The translations under genes and the position numbers were made by a program. DNA of 64,000 nt from UBA3478 sp049596955 (GTDB lineage Bacteria > Bacteroidota > Bacteroidia > Flavobacteriales > Flavobacteriaceae): positions 1 through 64,000 of the forward strand of contig JBMYMD010000012.1 of NCBI GenBank assembly GCA_049596955.1, in the 5' to 3' direction. The notes below the pieces were generated by a model. That model searched no databases and was not told the DNA's origin. It was given only the letters and a program-made list of their open reading frames with translations. Below are positions 1-8,459 of this stretch, piece by piece; position 1 is the first letter of the stretch; each line of letters begins with the position of its first letter.

Positions 1-64
1 AGCTCAGGGGTAGAGCGTTTCCTTGGTAAGGAAGAGGTCACGGGTTCAAATCCCGTCATTGGCT
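1..64 (+). tRNA. tRNA-Thr (GGT), 5' truncated
   Basis: The window opens inside the D-arm of a tRNA. An anticodon stem-loop with GGT at 25-27, a T-arm (TTCAAAT loop) and the 3' acceptor strand ending at about 64 are visible. The first ten or so bases lie outside the window. CCA is not encoded. A threonine tRNA just before tuf is the usual arrangement in Bacteroidota. Confidence 0.9.
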
Positions 65-153
65 CAATGAGAGATTGAAAATGATAAGAGAGCCTTTTTT
101 AAAGTTGACAGAAAATTGTACACTAATATAAACTAAGATTAAATTCATTTAAA

Positions 154-1341
154 ATGGCAAAGGAAACTTTTGATCGTTCCAAACCCCACTTAAACATTGG
201 TACTATTGGACACGTAGATCACGGTAAAACCACTCTTACTGCTGCTATCACTACTGTTTTAGCAAATGCAGGTCTTTCTGAATTGAGAAGTTTTGATTCA
301 ATCGACAACGCTCCTGAAGAGAAAGAACGTGGAATCACAATTAATACTTCGCATGTAGAATACCAAACTGAAAATCGTCACTATGCACACGTTGACTGTC
401 CTGGTCACGCGGATTACGTGAAGAACATGGTAACTGGTGCGGCTCAAATGGATGGTGCAATTCTTGTTGTAGCTGCAACAGATGGACCAATGCCACAAAC
501 AAGAGAGCACATACTTTTAGGAAGACAGGTAGGTATTCCTAGAATTGTTGTGTTCTTGAACAAAGTAGACATGGTAGACGATGAAGAGTTGTTAGAACTT
601 GTTGAAATGGAAGTTCGTGAACTTTTATCATTCTACGAGTACGACGGTGACGAAGGACCTGTAGTAGCAGGATCTGCACTTGGAGCTCTTAATGGAGAGC
701 AAAAATGGGTTGATACAGTTATGGAGCTTATGGCTGCAGTAGATAGCTGGATTGAACTACCTGCTCGTGATGTAGATAAAGATTTCTTAATGCCTATCGA
801 GGATGTTTTCACAATTACTGGTAGAGGTACAGTGGCAACAGGTAGAATTGAGACAGGAGTTTCCAATACAGGAGACGCTGTTGATATCATCGGTATGGGT
901 GCTGAAAAATTATCATCAACAATTACTGGAGTAGAGATGTTCCGTAAAATCCTTGATAGAGGTGAAGCTGGTGATAACGTTGGTATCCTTTTAAGAGGTA
1001 TTGAAAAGTCAGACATCAAAAGAGGAATGGTTATTTGTAAGCCAGGATCTGTAACTCCACACGCTAAGTTTAAAGCTGAGGTATATATCTTGAAAAAAGA
1101 AGAAGGTGGTAGACACACTCCTTTCCACAATAACTATCGTCCACAGTTTTATGTAAGAACAACTGACGTTACTGGTAACATCAACTTACCTGATGGTGTA
1201 GAAATGGTTATGCCAGGAGATAACTTGACAATCACTGTTGACTTAATCCAGCCGATTGCATTAAACGTAGGTTTACGTTTTGCGATTCGTGAAGGAGGTC
1301 GTACAGTTGGTGCTGGTCAGGTAACTGAGATTTTAGATTAA
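154..1341 (+). CDS. tuf: Elongation factor Tu
   Basis: GTPase that carries aminoacyl-tRNA to the ribosomal A site. All G motifs are visible: GHVDHGKT at residues 19-26, the RGITIN switch at about 59-64, DCPGH at 81-85 and NKVD at 136-139, followed by the two beta-barrel domains. At 395 residues it is full length. It sits between tRNA-Thr and tRNA-Trp, so the transcript probably contains both tRNAs. The start ATG is followed by the conserved MAKE(T/K)F opening. No TAnnTTTG element is visible in the 89 bases upstream, which fits read-through from upstream tRNA genes. Confidence 0.99.
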   Translation: MAKETFDRSKPHLNIGTIGHVDHGKTTLTAAITTVLANAGLSELRSFDSIDNAPEEKERGITINTSHVEYQTENRHYAHVDCPGHADYVKNMVTGAAQMDGAILVVAATDGPMPQTREHILLGRQVGIPRIVVFLNKVDMVDDEELLELVEMEVRELLSFYEYDGDEGPVVAGSALGALNGEQKWVDTVMELMAAVDSWIELPARDVDKDFLMPIEDVFTITGRGTVATGRIETGVSNTGDAVDIIGMGAEKLSSTITGVEMFRKILDRGEAGDNVGILLRGIEKSDIKRGMVICKPGSVTPHAKFKAEVYILKKEEGGRHTPFHNNYRPQFYVRTTDVTGNINLPDGVEMVMPGDNLTITVDLIQPIALNVGLRFAIREGGRTVGAGQVTEILD

Positions 1342-1414
1342 TCTTATAAGTAATAGTAATTGTCAAAGGGTTGCTGTGGGTTTTATCTCGCAGAAACCTT
1401 TTGGCGTATTACAA

Positions 1415-1487
1415 ACGGGTGTAGCTCAGTTGGTAGAGCACTGGTCTCCAAAACCAGGTGTCGGGAGTTCGAGTCTCTCCTCCCGTG
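1415..1487 (+). tRNA. tRNA-Trp (CCA)
   Basis: A complete cloverleaf can be folded. The acceptor stem pairs 1415-1421 with 1480-1486, with one T-T mismatch at the sixth pair. The anticodon CCA is at 1448-1450, the T-loop is TTCGAGT, and the discriminator base is G at 1487 as expected for tryptophan. CCA is not encoded. It sits between tuf and secE. Confidence 0.95.
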
Positions 1488-1521
1488 CAAAGTGGAATGA
1501 ATATTAAAAAACACTGAAATT

Positions 1522-1707
1522 ATGTTAACATATATCAAAGAATCGATAGCCGAACTCAAAGAAAACGTGACTTGGCTTAGTCGTGATAAAGCGTATAACT
1601 ACATGGTTATGGTTGCTGTGTTTTCAATTGTTTTTGCTCTTTTAACCTGGGGCATTGATACAGTGTTTAGTCGATTAGTACGTCTGTACTTTGAACAACT
1701 AGGGTAA
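1522..1707 (+). CDS. secE: Preprotein translocase subunit SecE
   Basis: Small essential subunit of the SecYEG channel in the inner membrane. The 61-residue protein has the single-span form typical of most bacteria: an amphipathic N-terminal helix with the conserved E-L-K-x-V-T-W segment (residues about 11-18), then one hydrophobic helix at about 30-55. Its place between tRNA-Trp and nusG is the conserved bacterial order. Confidence 0.95.
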   Translation: MLTYIKESIAELKENVTWLSRDKAYNYMVMVAVFSIVFALLTWGIDTVFSRLVRLYFEQLG

Positions 1708-1730
1708 CCCTTTAAATGACCAAATTAGTT

Positions 1731-2282
1731 ATGTCAGATAGCTTAGAGAAAAAATGGTATGTGGTAAGGGCTGTTAGTGGTCAAGAAAACAAAATCAAAA
1801 GTTATATCGAAACTGAAGTCGAAAGACAAGGTTTCGGCAATTACCTAGAGGATGTTTTAGTTCCCACCGAAAAAGTTGTTCAAATTCGAAATGGAAAAAA
1901 AATAAATAAGGAACGCACATACTTTCCTGGTTATATCATGATTAAAGCCAATTTAGGTGGTGAAATGGTGCACATTATTAGATCCATTACCAATGTAATT
2001 GGATTTTTAGGTGAAACGAAAGGTGGCGACCCTGTGCCTTTGAGAAAGGCAGAAGTAAATAGAATGCTAGGAAAAGTTGATGAACTAGCAACTGCTGAGG
2101 ACAGCGTAAATATTCCTTACGTCTTAGGTGAGACGGTAAAGGTTATTGACGGTCCTTTTAATGGATTTAATGGCAGTGTAGAAAAGATTAATGAAGAAAA
2201 GCGCAAGTTAGAGGTTATGGTGAAAATATTTGGTAGAAAGACACCTCTTGAGTTGAGCTATATGCAAGTAGAGAAAATTTAA
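1731..2282 (+). CDS. nusG: Transcription termination/antitermination factor NusG
   Basis: Binds RNA polymerase through its NGN domain (about residues 5-110, opening KKWYVVRAVSGQE) and other partners through a C-terminal KOW domain (about 125-180, with V-x-V-I-D-G-P-F-N-G-F). I chose the ATG at 1731 because it gives the short leader MSDSLEKKW usual in relatives. An in-frame ATG at 1716 would add five residues and cannot be excluded. The gene follows secE closely and is probably cotranscribed with it and with the ribosomal protein genes downstream. Confidence 0.96.
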   Translation: MSDSLEKKWYVVRAVSGQENKIKSYIETEVERQGFGNYLEDVLVPTEKVVQIRNGKKINKERTYFPGYIMIKANLGGEMVHIIRSITNVIGFLGETKGGDPVPLRKAEVNRMLGKVDELATAEDSVNIPYVLGETVKVIDGPFNGFNGSVEKINEEKRKLEVMVKIFGRKTPLELSYMQVEKI

Positions 2283-2346
2283 ATGTTACATATATCGCCG
2301 AATGTATAGCTTCCAATTATACAAACGGTCAATTTAATTTTTAATC

Positions 2347-2790
2347 ATGGCAAAAGAAGTAGATAAGGTTGTAAAACTACAAGTTAGGGGAGGTGCTGCG
2401 AACCCATCGCCACCGGTTGGACCCGCCTTAGGTGCTGCGGGAGTCAATATCATGGAGTTCTGTAAGCAGTTCAATGCGAGAACTCAAGATAAACAGGGAA
2501 AAGTTTTACCTGTTGTGATAACCGTATACAAAGACAAGTCTTTTGAATTCGTTGTAAAGACACCACCGGCGGCCGTACAATTGTTGGAAGCAGCAAAATT
2601 GAAAAAAGGTTCAGGAGAACCAAACCGCGCGAAAGTTGGATCGGTAAGTTGGGATCAAGTAAAAGTTATCGCCGAAGATAAAATGGTCGATTTAAACGCT
2701 TTTACGGTTGGATCAGCAATGAACATGATAGCAGGTACTGCTCGTTCTATGGGACTGAAAGTAACAGGAACTAAGCCAGCGGACGCTTAA
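2347..2790 (+). CDS. rplK: 50S ribosomal protein L11
   Basis: L11 binds 23S rRNA at the GTPase-associated centre together with L10 and the L7/L12 stalk. The 147-residue protein has the conserved glycine/proline-rich N-terminus (G-x-A-x-P-S-P-P-V-G-P-A-L-G at about 15-29) and the C-terminal rRNA-binding domain ending in the G-T-A-R-S-M-G motif. It begins the rplKAJL cluster. The 64 bases between nusG and rplK hold no recognisable promoter element, so this is probably one long operon. Confidence 0.98.
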   Translation: MAKEVDKVVKLQVRGGAANPSPPVGPALGAAGVNIMEFCKQFNARTQDKQGKVLPVVITVYKDKSFEFVVKTPPAAVQLLEAAKLKKGSGEPNRAKVGSVSWDQVKVIAEDKMVDLNAFTVGSAMNMIAGTARSMGLKVTGTKPADA

Positions 2791-2804
2791 TAAAATTAAT
2801 AGCA

Positions 2805-3494
2805 ATGGGAAAATTGACAAAAAATCAAAAGGCAGTTAGCGCTAAAATCGATAGAAACAAATTGTATTCAATTGATGAGGCTGCTCAACTGATTAAAGAA
2901 GTGACAACGGCAAAGTTCGACGCTTCTGTAGATATTGCTGTTAGATTAGGAGTTGATCCTAGAAAAGCGAATCAAATGGTAAGAGGGGTGGTTACACTTC
3001 CTCATGGAACAGGTAAAGATGTTAAAGTTTTAGCATTGGTTACTCCTGATAAAGAAGCAGAGGCTAAAGAAGCTGGTGCTGATTTTGTTGGACTTGACGA
3101 GTACCTGGATAAAATTAAATCAGGTTGGACTGATGTAGATGTTATTATTACAATGCCAAGTGTAATGGGAAAATTAGGTCCTCTAGGTAGAGTTTTAGGA
3201 CCAAGAGGTTTAATGCCTAACCCAAAGACAGGTACCGTAACAATGGACATTGCAAAAGCAGTTTCAGAAGTAAAAGCCGGAAAAATTGATTTTAAGGTAG
3301 ATAAAGCTGGAATTGTTCATGCGGCAATAGGTAAAGTTTCATTCTCGGCAGATAAGATCGCTGGCAACGCCAAAGAACTTATTGAAACCTTAGTGAAGAT
3401 GAAGCCTGCAGCAGCAAAAGGAGTCTATATGAAGAGCATCTATATGTCTTCGACTATGAGTCCTAGTGTTCAACTCGATACTAAAGTAAGTTAA
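2805..3494 (+). CDS. rplA: 50S ribosomal protein L1
   Basis: L1 forms the mobile stalk at the ribosomal E site and in many bacteria represses its own operon by binding the mRNA leader. At 229 residues it has normal length. The signature region around G-K-L-G-P-L-G-R-V-L-G-P-R-G-L-M-P-N-P-K-T-G-T-V is at about residues 124-147 (key residues only). It starts 14 bases after rplK. Whether L1 autoregulation exists here is not visible. Confidence 0.98.
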   Translation: MGKLTKNQKAVSAKIDRNKLYSIDEAAQLIKEVTTAKFDASVDIAVRLGVDPRKANQMVRGVVTLPHGTGKDVKVLALVTPDKEAEAKEAGADFVGLDEYLDKIKSGWTDVDVIITMPSVMGKLGPLGRVLGPRGLMPNPKTGTVTMDIAKAVSEVKAGKIDFKVDKAGIVHAAIGKVSFSADKIAGNAKELIETLVKMKPAAAKGVYMKSIYMSSTMSPSVQLDTKVS

Positions 3495-3517
3495 AAACCC
3501 TTTAAACATTAATAACA

Positions 3518-4033
3518 ATGACTAGGGAAGAAAAAGCACAAGTAGTAGAGAATTTAACCGCTGTTTTAGAGGGGACCTCTACTGTGTATATCACTGATAT
3601 CTCTGGATTAGATGCCGGGACTACAGCTGATTTAAGACGCGCTTGCTTCAAAGCAAACGTGAAAATGTCAGTTGTAAAAAATACCTTGCTTGAGAAAGCA
3701 ATGGAGGCGTCTGATAAAGACTTCGGTGAGTTGACTACAATCCTTAAAGGAAATTCTTCAATGATGATTTCTGATACTGGAAATGCACCTGCGAAGTTGA
3801 TTAAGGATTTTAGAAAAAAAGCAGATAGGCCAATTTTAAAAGGAGCTTTCATTGAAGAGGCGATTTACATTGGAGATGAAAATTTAGAAGCGCTAGTTAG
3901 TATTAAGTCTAAAGAAGAGTTAATTGCTGACGTTATTGCGTTGCTTCAGTCTCCAGCGAAAAACGTTGTTTCAGGATTGAAATCTGGAGGTAGTAAGCTT
4001 TCAGGAATTTTAAAAACCTTATCTGAAAAATAA
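3518..4033 (+). CDS. rplJ: 50S ribosomal protein L10
   Basis: L10 anchors L7/L12 dimers to the ribosome. The 171-residue protein shows the conserved N-terminal pattern (M-T-R-E-E-K, then the Y-x-x-D-x-S-G-L region at about residues 23-31) and a C-terminal helix that should carry the L7/L12 docking sites. It lies between rplA and rplL with short gaps. It was assigned by N-terminal pattern and gene order; both agree. Confidence 0.97.
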   Translation: MTREEKAQVVENLTAVLEGTSTVYITDISGLDAGTTADLRRACFKANVKMSVVKNTLLEKAMEASDKDFGELTTILKGNSSMMISDTGNAPAKLIKDFRKKADRPILKGAFIEEAIYIGDENLEALVSIKSKEELIADVIALLQSPAKNVVSGLKSGGSKLSGILKTLSEK

Positions 4034-4083
4034 TTTGTACGCACTCAATACATTATAATTAAAATTTATTAAACGATAGAAAA

Positions 4084-4464
4084 ATGGCAGATTTAAAAGA
4101 TTTTGCAGAACAATTAGTTAATCTTACAGTTAAAGAAGTAAACGAATTAGCTGATATTTTAAAAGAAGAATACGGAATTGAACCTGCAGCTGCAGCCGTT
4201 GCTGTTGCTGGTGGTGGTGCCGCAGCTGGTGGTGGAGAAGCCGCTGAGGAAAAATCAGAGTTCGACGTTATTCTTAAAGCAGCAGGAGGTTCAAAACTTG
4301 CTGTAGTTAAATTAGTAAAAGAACTTACTGGACTTGGTCTTAAAGAAGCAAAAGGAATTGTTGATAGTGCACCTGCACCTGTTAAAGAAGGAGTTTCAAA
4401 AGACGAAGCAGAAGGAATCAAAAATTCTTTAGAAGAAGCTGGAGCTGAAGTTGAGCTTAAGTAA
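4084..4464 (+). CDS. rplL: 50S ribosomal protein L7/L12
   Basis: Acidic stalk protein that recruits translation factors. The 126-residue sequence has the expected three parts: an N-terminal dimerisation helix (about 1-35), an alanine/glycine-rich hinge (about 36-55, very rich in A, V and G) and the conserved C-terminal domain (E-K-S-E-F-D-V-I-L onward, with L-G-L-K-E-A-K). It is followed by a hairpin-rich gap before rpoB, as in many bacteria. Confidence 0.98.
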   Translation: MADLKDFAEQLVNLTVKEVNELADILKEEYGIEPAAAAVAVAGGGAAAGGGEAAEEKSEFDVILKAAGGSKLAVVKLVKELTGLGLKEAKGIVDSAPAPVKEGVSKDEAEGIKNSLEEAGAEVELK

Positions 4465-4491
4465 TCTTTTCTAAATATTATTACGGGTTTA

Positions 4492-4554
4492 AAGGTCTTT
4501 CCGATATGAATTTCGGTAAGACCTTAGCCTGTTTATACACCTAGGTGTTTTTTT
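4492..4554 (+). promoter_or_regulatory. Tandem inverted repeats in the rplL-rpoB gap
   Basis: The 144-base gap holds a hairpin at 4492-4525 (eight base pairs AAGGTCTT/AAGACCTT, one mismatch, four more base pairs, eight-base loop). It is followed by the palindrome ACACCTAGGTGT at 4537-4548, which runs into seven T bases (4548-4554). The second part looks like a weak terminator. In E. coli this gap holds a partial terminator and a processing site that set the L7/L12 to RNA polymerase ratio. A similar role here is inference. Confidence 0.5.
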
Positions 4555-4608
4555 CGGTAGTTTTCTACCCCTATTTTTCTAAATAATGACCATTTAAAAG
4601 TCCGCTAA

Positions 4609-7600
4609 ATGATTACAAATCAAATTGAAAGACTAAATTTTGCTACTTCAAAGCACACCCCCGATTATCCAGACTTGTTGGACATACAAGTAAAATCCTT
4701 TCAAGATTTTTTCCAGTTAGAAACTAAATCGGACGAAAGAGGAAATGAAGGTTTATACAATACTTTCATGGAAAACTTTCCAATCACTGATACTAGAAAT
4801 CAATTCGTTTTAGAGTTTTTGGATTACTTTATAGATCCGCCTAGATATACAATTCAAGAATGTATAGAAAGAGGTCTTACCTATAGCGTTCCATTAAAAG
4901 CGAGATTGAAACTGTATTGTACAGACCCTGAGCACGAAGATTTTGAGACAATTGTTCAAGACGTTTATTTAGGTACTATGCCTTACATGACTCCGTCAGG
5001 TACTTTTGTGATCAATGGAGCAGAGCGTGTAGTTGTTTCTCAGTTACACCGTTCTCCTGGAGTCTTCTTTGGTCAGTCATTTCACGCCAACGGAACCAAA
5101 TTGTATTCGGCAAGAGTTATTCCTTTCAAAGGATCTTGGATTGAATTTGCTACGGATATCAATGGTGTGATGTACGCATACATCGATCGTAAGAAGAAAT
5201 TACCTGTAACCACGCTCTTTAGAGCAATCGGTTATGAAAGAGACAAAGATATTCTTGAAATTTTTGATCTTTCAGAAGAGGTTAAAGTATCTAAATCTGG
5301 ACTTAAAAAAGTATTAGGACGTAAACTAGCGGCTAGAGTCTTAAATACTTGGCATGAGGATTTCGTTGATGAAGATACTGGTGAAGTAGTATCAATTGAG
5401 CGTAATGAGATTATCCTTGATAGAGATACCGTTCTTGAAAAAGAACACATTGAAGAAATTATCGAGGCAGATGTAAAGTCAATCTTATTGCACAAAGAAA
5501 ATAATACGCAATCTGAATACGCGATAATTCATAATACACTTCAAAAAGATCCGACAAATACGGAGAAAGAAGCGGTTGAACACATATATCGTCAACTCAG
5601 AAATGCAGAACCACCAGACGAAGAAACGGCTCGCGGAATCATAGATAAATTATTTTTCTCTGATCAGCGCTACAACTTAGGCGAAGTAGGTCGTTACCGA
5701 ATGAATAAAAAATTAGGTTTAGATATTGGAATGGATAAGCAAGTACTTACCAAAGAAGACATCATAACCATAATAAAGTACCTCATAGAATTGATCAATT
5801 CGAAAGAGGAAATAGATGATATTGATCACTTGTCAAACAGAAGAGTTAGAACTGTAGGAGAGCAGCTTTCGCAGCAATTTGGAGTAGGATTAGCTCGTAT
5901 GGCGAGAACTATTAGAGAGCGAATGAATGTTCGTGACAATGAAGTTTTTACTCCGATTGATTTGATCAACGCAAAAACATTATCGTCTGTAATCAACTCA
6001 TTCTTTGGGACGAACCAATTGTCTCAATTTATGGACCAAACCAATCCCTTGGCGGAGATAACACACAAGCGACGTTTATCTGCTTTAGGTCCTGGGGGTC
6101 TTTCTCGTGAACGTGCAGGTTTCGAGGTTCGAGACGTACACTACACGCATTACGGTAGATTGTGTCCAATTGAAACGCCAGAAGGTCCTAATATTGGATT
6201 GATTTCTTCTTTATCTGTTTTCTCTAAGGTCAACAGTATGGGGTTCTTAGAAACTCCATATCGCAAAGTTGATAAAGGGGTAGTAGACACCAAAAACTTC
6301 CAATACATGAGTGCGGAAGAAGAAGAAGGTATGAAAATCGCACAGGCAAATATTCCTTTGGACAATAAAGGAAAGATTACTGAAGATAAAGTGATCGCAA
6401 GACAAGAGGGAGATTTTCCTTTAGTGAGTCCTGATGAGATTAATTACACTGACGTCGCGCCGAACCAAATTGCCTCGGTCTCTGCGTCTCTTATCCCATT
6501 TTTGGAGCATGATGATGCGAATAGAGCTTTGATGGGATCAAACATGATGCGTCAAGCTGTACCATTAATGCGAACAGATTCACCAATTGTAGGTACAGGA
6601 TTAGAGAAACAAGTTGCAAAAGACTCTAGAGTTTTGATAAATGCTGAAGATTCTGGAATCGTTGACTATGTTGATGCAGAGCGTATTGTAATTCAGTACC
6701 AGCGTACGGACGAAGAGAAGCTTGTAAGTTTTGACGACGATAAAAAAGTTTATGATCTCATTAAATTCAGAAAAACCAACCAAGGTACTTCGATCAACCT
6801 TAAACCTATTGTTCAAAAAGGTGATAAGGTGACCAAGGGTCAAGTACTTTGTCAGGGATACGCAACAGAAAACGGTGAGCTAGCCTTAGGTAGAAATCTT
6901 AAGGTAGCCTTTATGCCATGGAAGGGTTACAACTTCGAAGATGCGATTGTGATTTCTGAAAAGGTCGTTCGTGAAGACTTATTCACCTCAATTCACGTTG
7001 ATGAATATTCACTCGAAGTTCGAGATACTAAATTGGGTGCTGAAGAATTAACCAACGACATTCCTAACGTATCCGAAGAAGCTACTCGTGAATTGGATGA
7101 GAACGGTATGATTCGAATTGGAGCAGAAGTAAAACCTGGAGACATCCTTATAGGTAAGATTACTCCAAAAGGCGAATCAGATCCTACACCTGAAGAAAAA
7201 CTCTTAAGAGCTATTTTCGGTGATAAAGCGGGAGATGTAAAAGACGCTTCTTTGAAGGCTTCTCCATCACTAAGAGGTGTGGTTATCGACAAGAAATTAT
7301 TCTCGAGGTCTATTAAGGACAAAAGAAAGCGATCTGAAGAAAAACAGGCTATAGAGTCTTTAGAAATAGAATACGAAGTAAAATTCCAAAAACTCAAGGA
7401 CGTTTTGGTTGAAAAACTGAACACTTTGGTTAATGGAAAAACATCTCAAGGTATAAGCAACGATCTAGGTGAAGAAGTTTTACCGAAAGGAAAGAAATTC
7501 AATCAAAAAATGCTCAACGCAGTAGATGACTTTGCTCACTTAGTCAGTAGTGCGTGGACTGCTGACGACAAGATTAATGCAATGGTCAATGATCTTCTTC

Positions 7601-8418
7601 ACAATTACAAGATCAAGCTCAATGACATGCAAGGTAACTTGAGAAGAGATAAGTTTACCATTTCTGTAGGTGATGAACTTCCAGCTGGAATTATGAAGTT
7701 AGCTAAAGTTTACATCGCTAAAAAGAGAAAGCTTAAGGTTGGGGATAAAATGGCAGGTAGACACGGAAACAAGGGTATTGTTGCTCGAATTGTCCGCGAA
7801 GCTGACATGCCATTCTTAGAAGATGGAACACCAGTTGATATTGTTTTAAATCCATTAGGTGTACCTTCTCGTATGAATATTGGTCAGATTTATGAAACCG
7901 TTTTAGGTTGGGCTGGCCAGAAATTAGGTGAAAAATACGCTACGCCTATTTTTGATGGTGCTACTCTTGCACAAATCAATGAAATCACCGAAAAAGCAGG
8001 TGTTCCCCAATACGGACACACATACTTGTATGACGGTGGAACAGGAGAGCGTTTTGATCAACCTGCAACTGTTGGTGTGATTTATATGTTAAAATTAGGA
8101 CATATGGTCGACGACAAGATGCATGCTAGATCTATTGGACCTTACTCACTCATTACGCAACAACCATTGGGAGGTAAAGCGCAATTCGGAGGTCAGAGAT
8201 TCGGAGAAATGGAAGTGTGGGCACTTGAAGCCTATGGAGCCTCTTCAACGCTTAGAGAAATTTTAACAGTTAAATCAGATGATGTAATCGGTAGAGCGAA
8301 AACATACGAATCTATCGTTAAGGGAGAGACGATGCCAGAACCTGGTTTACCTGAATCATTTAACGTGCTTATGCATGAATTAAAAGGATTAGGATTAGAT
8401 ATTCGATTAGAAGAATAA
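4609..8418 (+). CDS. rpoB: DNA-directed RNA polymerase subunit beta
   Basis: Catalytic core subunit of RNA polymerase, 1269 residues. Visible landmarks include the rifampicin-pocket cluster (Q-L-S-Q-F-M-D-Q-T-N-P-L, then T-H-K-R-R-L-S-A-L-G-P-G-G-L), the E-T-P-E-G-P-N-I-G-L motif, the flap and the C-terminal R-F-G-E-M-E-V-W-A-L-E-A-Y-G-A segment. The pocket residues that most often mutate in resistance (D in FMDQ, H in THKR, S in RLSAL) are the susceptible forms. It lies 41 bases upstream of rpoC and is presumably cotranscribed. Confidence 0.99.
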   Translation: MITNQIERLNFATSKHTPDYPDLLDIQVKSFQDFFQLETKSDERGNEGLYNTFMENFPITDTRNQFVLEFLDYFIDPPRYTIQECIERGLTYSVPLKARLKLYCTDPEHEDFETIVQDVYLGTMPYMTPSGTFVINGAERVVVSQLHRSPGVFFGQSFHANGTKLYSARVIPFKGSWIEFATDINGVMYAYIDRKKKLPVTTLFRAIGYERDKDILEIFDLSEEVKVSKSGLKKVLGRKLAARVLNTWHEDFVDEDTGEVVSIERNEIILDRDTVLEKEHIEEIIEADVKSILLHKENNTQSEYAIIHNTLQKDPTNTEKEAVEHIYRQLRNAEPPDEETARGIIDKLFFSDQRYNLGEVGRYRMNKKLGLDIGMDKQVLTKEDIITIIKYLIELINSKEEIDDIDHLSNRRVRTVGEQLSQQFGVGLARMARTIRERMNVRDNEVFTPIDLINAKTLSSVINSFFGTNQLSQFMDQTNPLAEITHKRRLSALGPGGLSRERAGFEVRDVHYTHYGRLCPIETPEGPNIGLISSLSVFSKVNSMGFLETPYRKVDKGVVDTKNFQYMSAEEEEGMKIAQANIPLDNKGKITEDKVIARQEGDFPLVSPDEINYTDVAPNQIASVSASLIPFLEHDDANRALMGSNMMRQAVPLMRTDSPIVGTGLEKQVAKDSRVLINAEDSGIVDYVDAERIVIQYQRTDEEKLVSFDDDKKVYDLIKFRKTNQGTSINLKPIVQKGDKVTKGQVLCQGYATENGELALGRNLKVAFMPWKGYNFEDAIVISEKVVREDLFTSIHVDEYSLEVRDTKLGAEELTNDIPNVSEEATRELDENGMIRIGAEVKPGDILIGKITPKGESDPTPEEKLLRAIFGDKAGDVKDASLKASPSLRGVVIDKKLFSRSIKDKRKRSEEKQAIESLEIEYEVKFQKLKDVLVEKLNTLVNGKTSQGISNDLGEEVLPKGKKFNQKMLNAVDDFAHLVSSAWTADDKINAMVNDLLHNYKIKLNDMQGNLRRDKFTISVGDELPAGIMKLAKVYIAKKRKLKVGDKMAGRHGNKGIVARIVREADMPFLEDGTPVDIVLNPLGVPSRMNIGQIYETVLGWAGQKLGEKYATPIFDGATLAQINEITEKAGVPQYGHTYLYDGGTGERFDQPATVGVIYMLKLGHMVDDKMHARSIGPYSLITQQPLGGKAQFGGQRFGEMEVWALEAYGASSTLREILTVKSDDVIGRAKTYESIVKGETMPEPGLPESFNVLMHELKGLGLDIRLEE

Positions 8419-8459
8419 AATCCTAAAAGAAAAAACATTAAAAGTTAGCTCGAAGTATT

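Noticed and set aside
105..132. TTGACA-N16-TATAAA upstream of tuf, like an E. coli promoter
   Set aside because: Bacteroidota sigma factors use TAnnTTTG-type boxes, and the region is AT-rich. It is probably a chance match; tuf is likely read through from upstream tRNA genes.
633..1130. A 165-codon open frame antisense to tuf
   Set aside because: It is a shadow of the highly biased tuf codons. It has no family pattern, and coding on the other strand is certain.
4171..4250. A GC-rich alanine/glycine repeat
   Set aside because: It is the normal hinge of L7/L12, not a tandem repeat element.
5980..6150. Rifampicin resistance mutations in rpoB
   Set aside because: The main resistance positions hold the susceptible residues.
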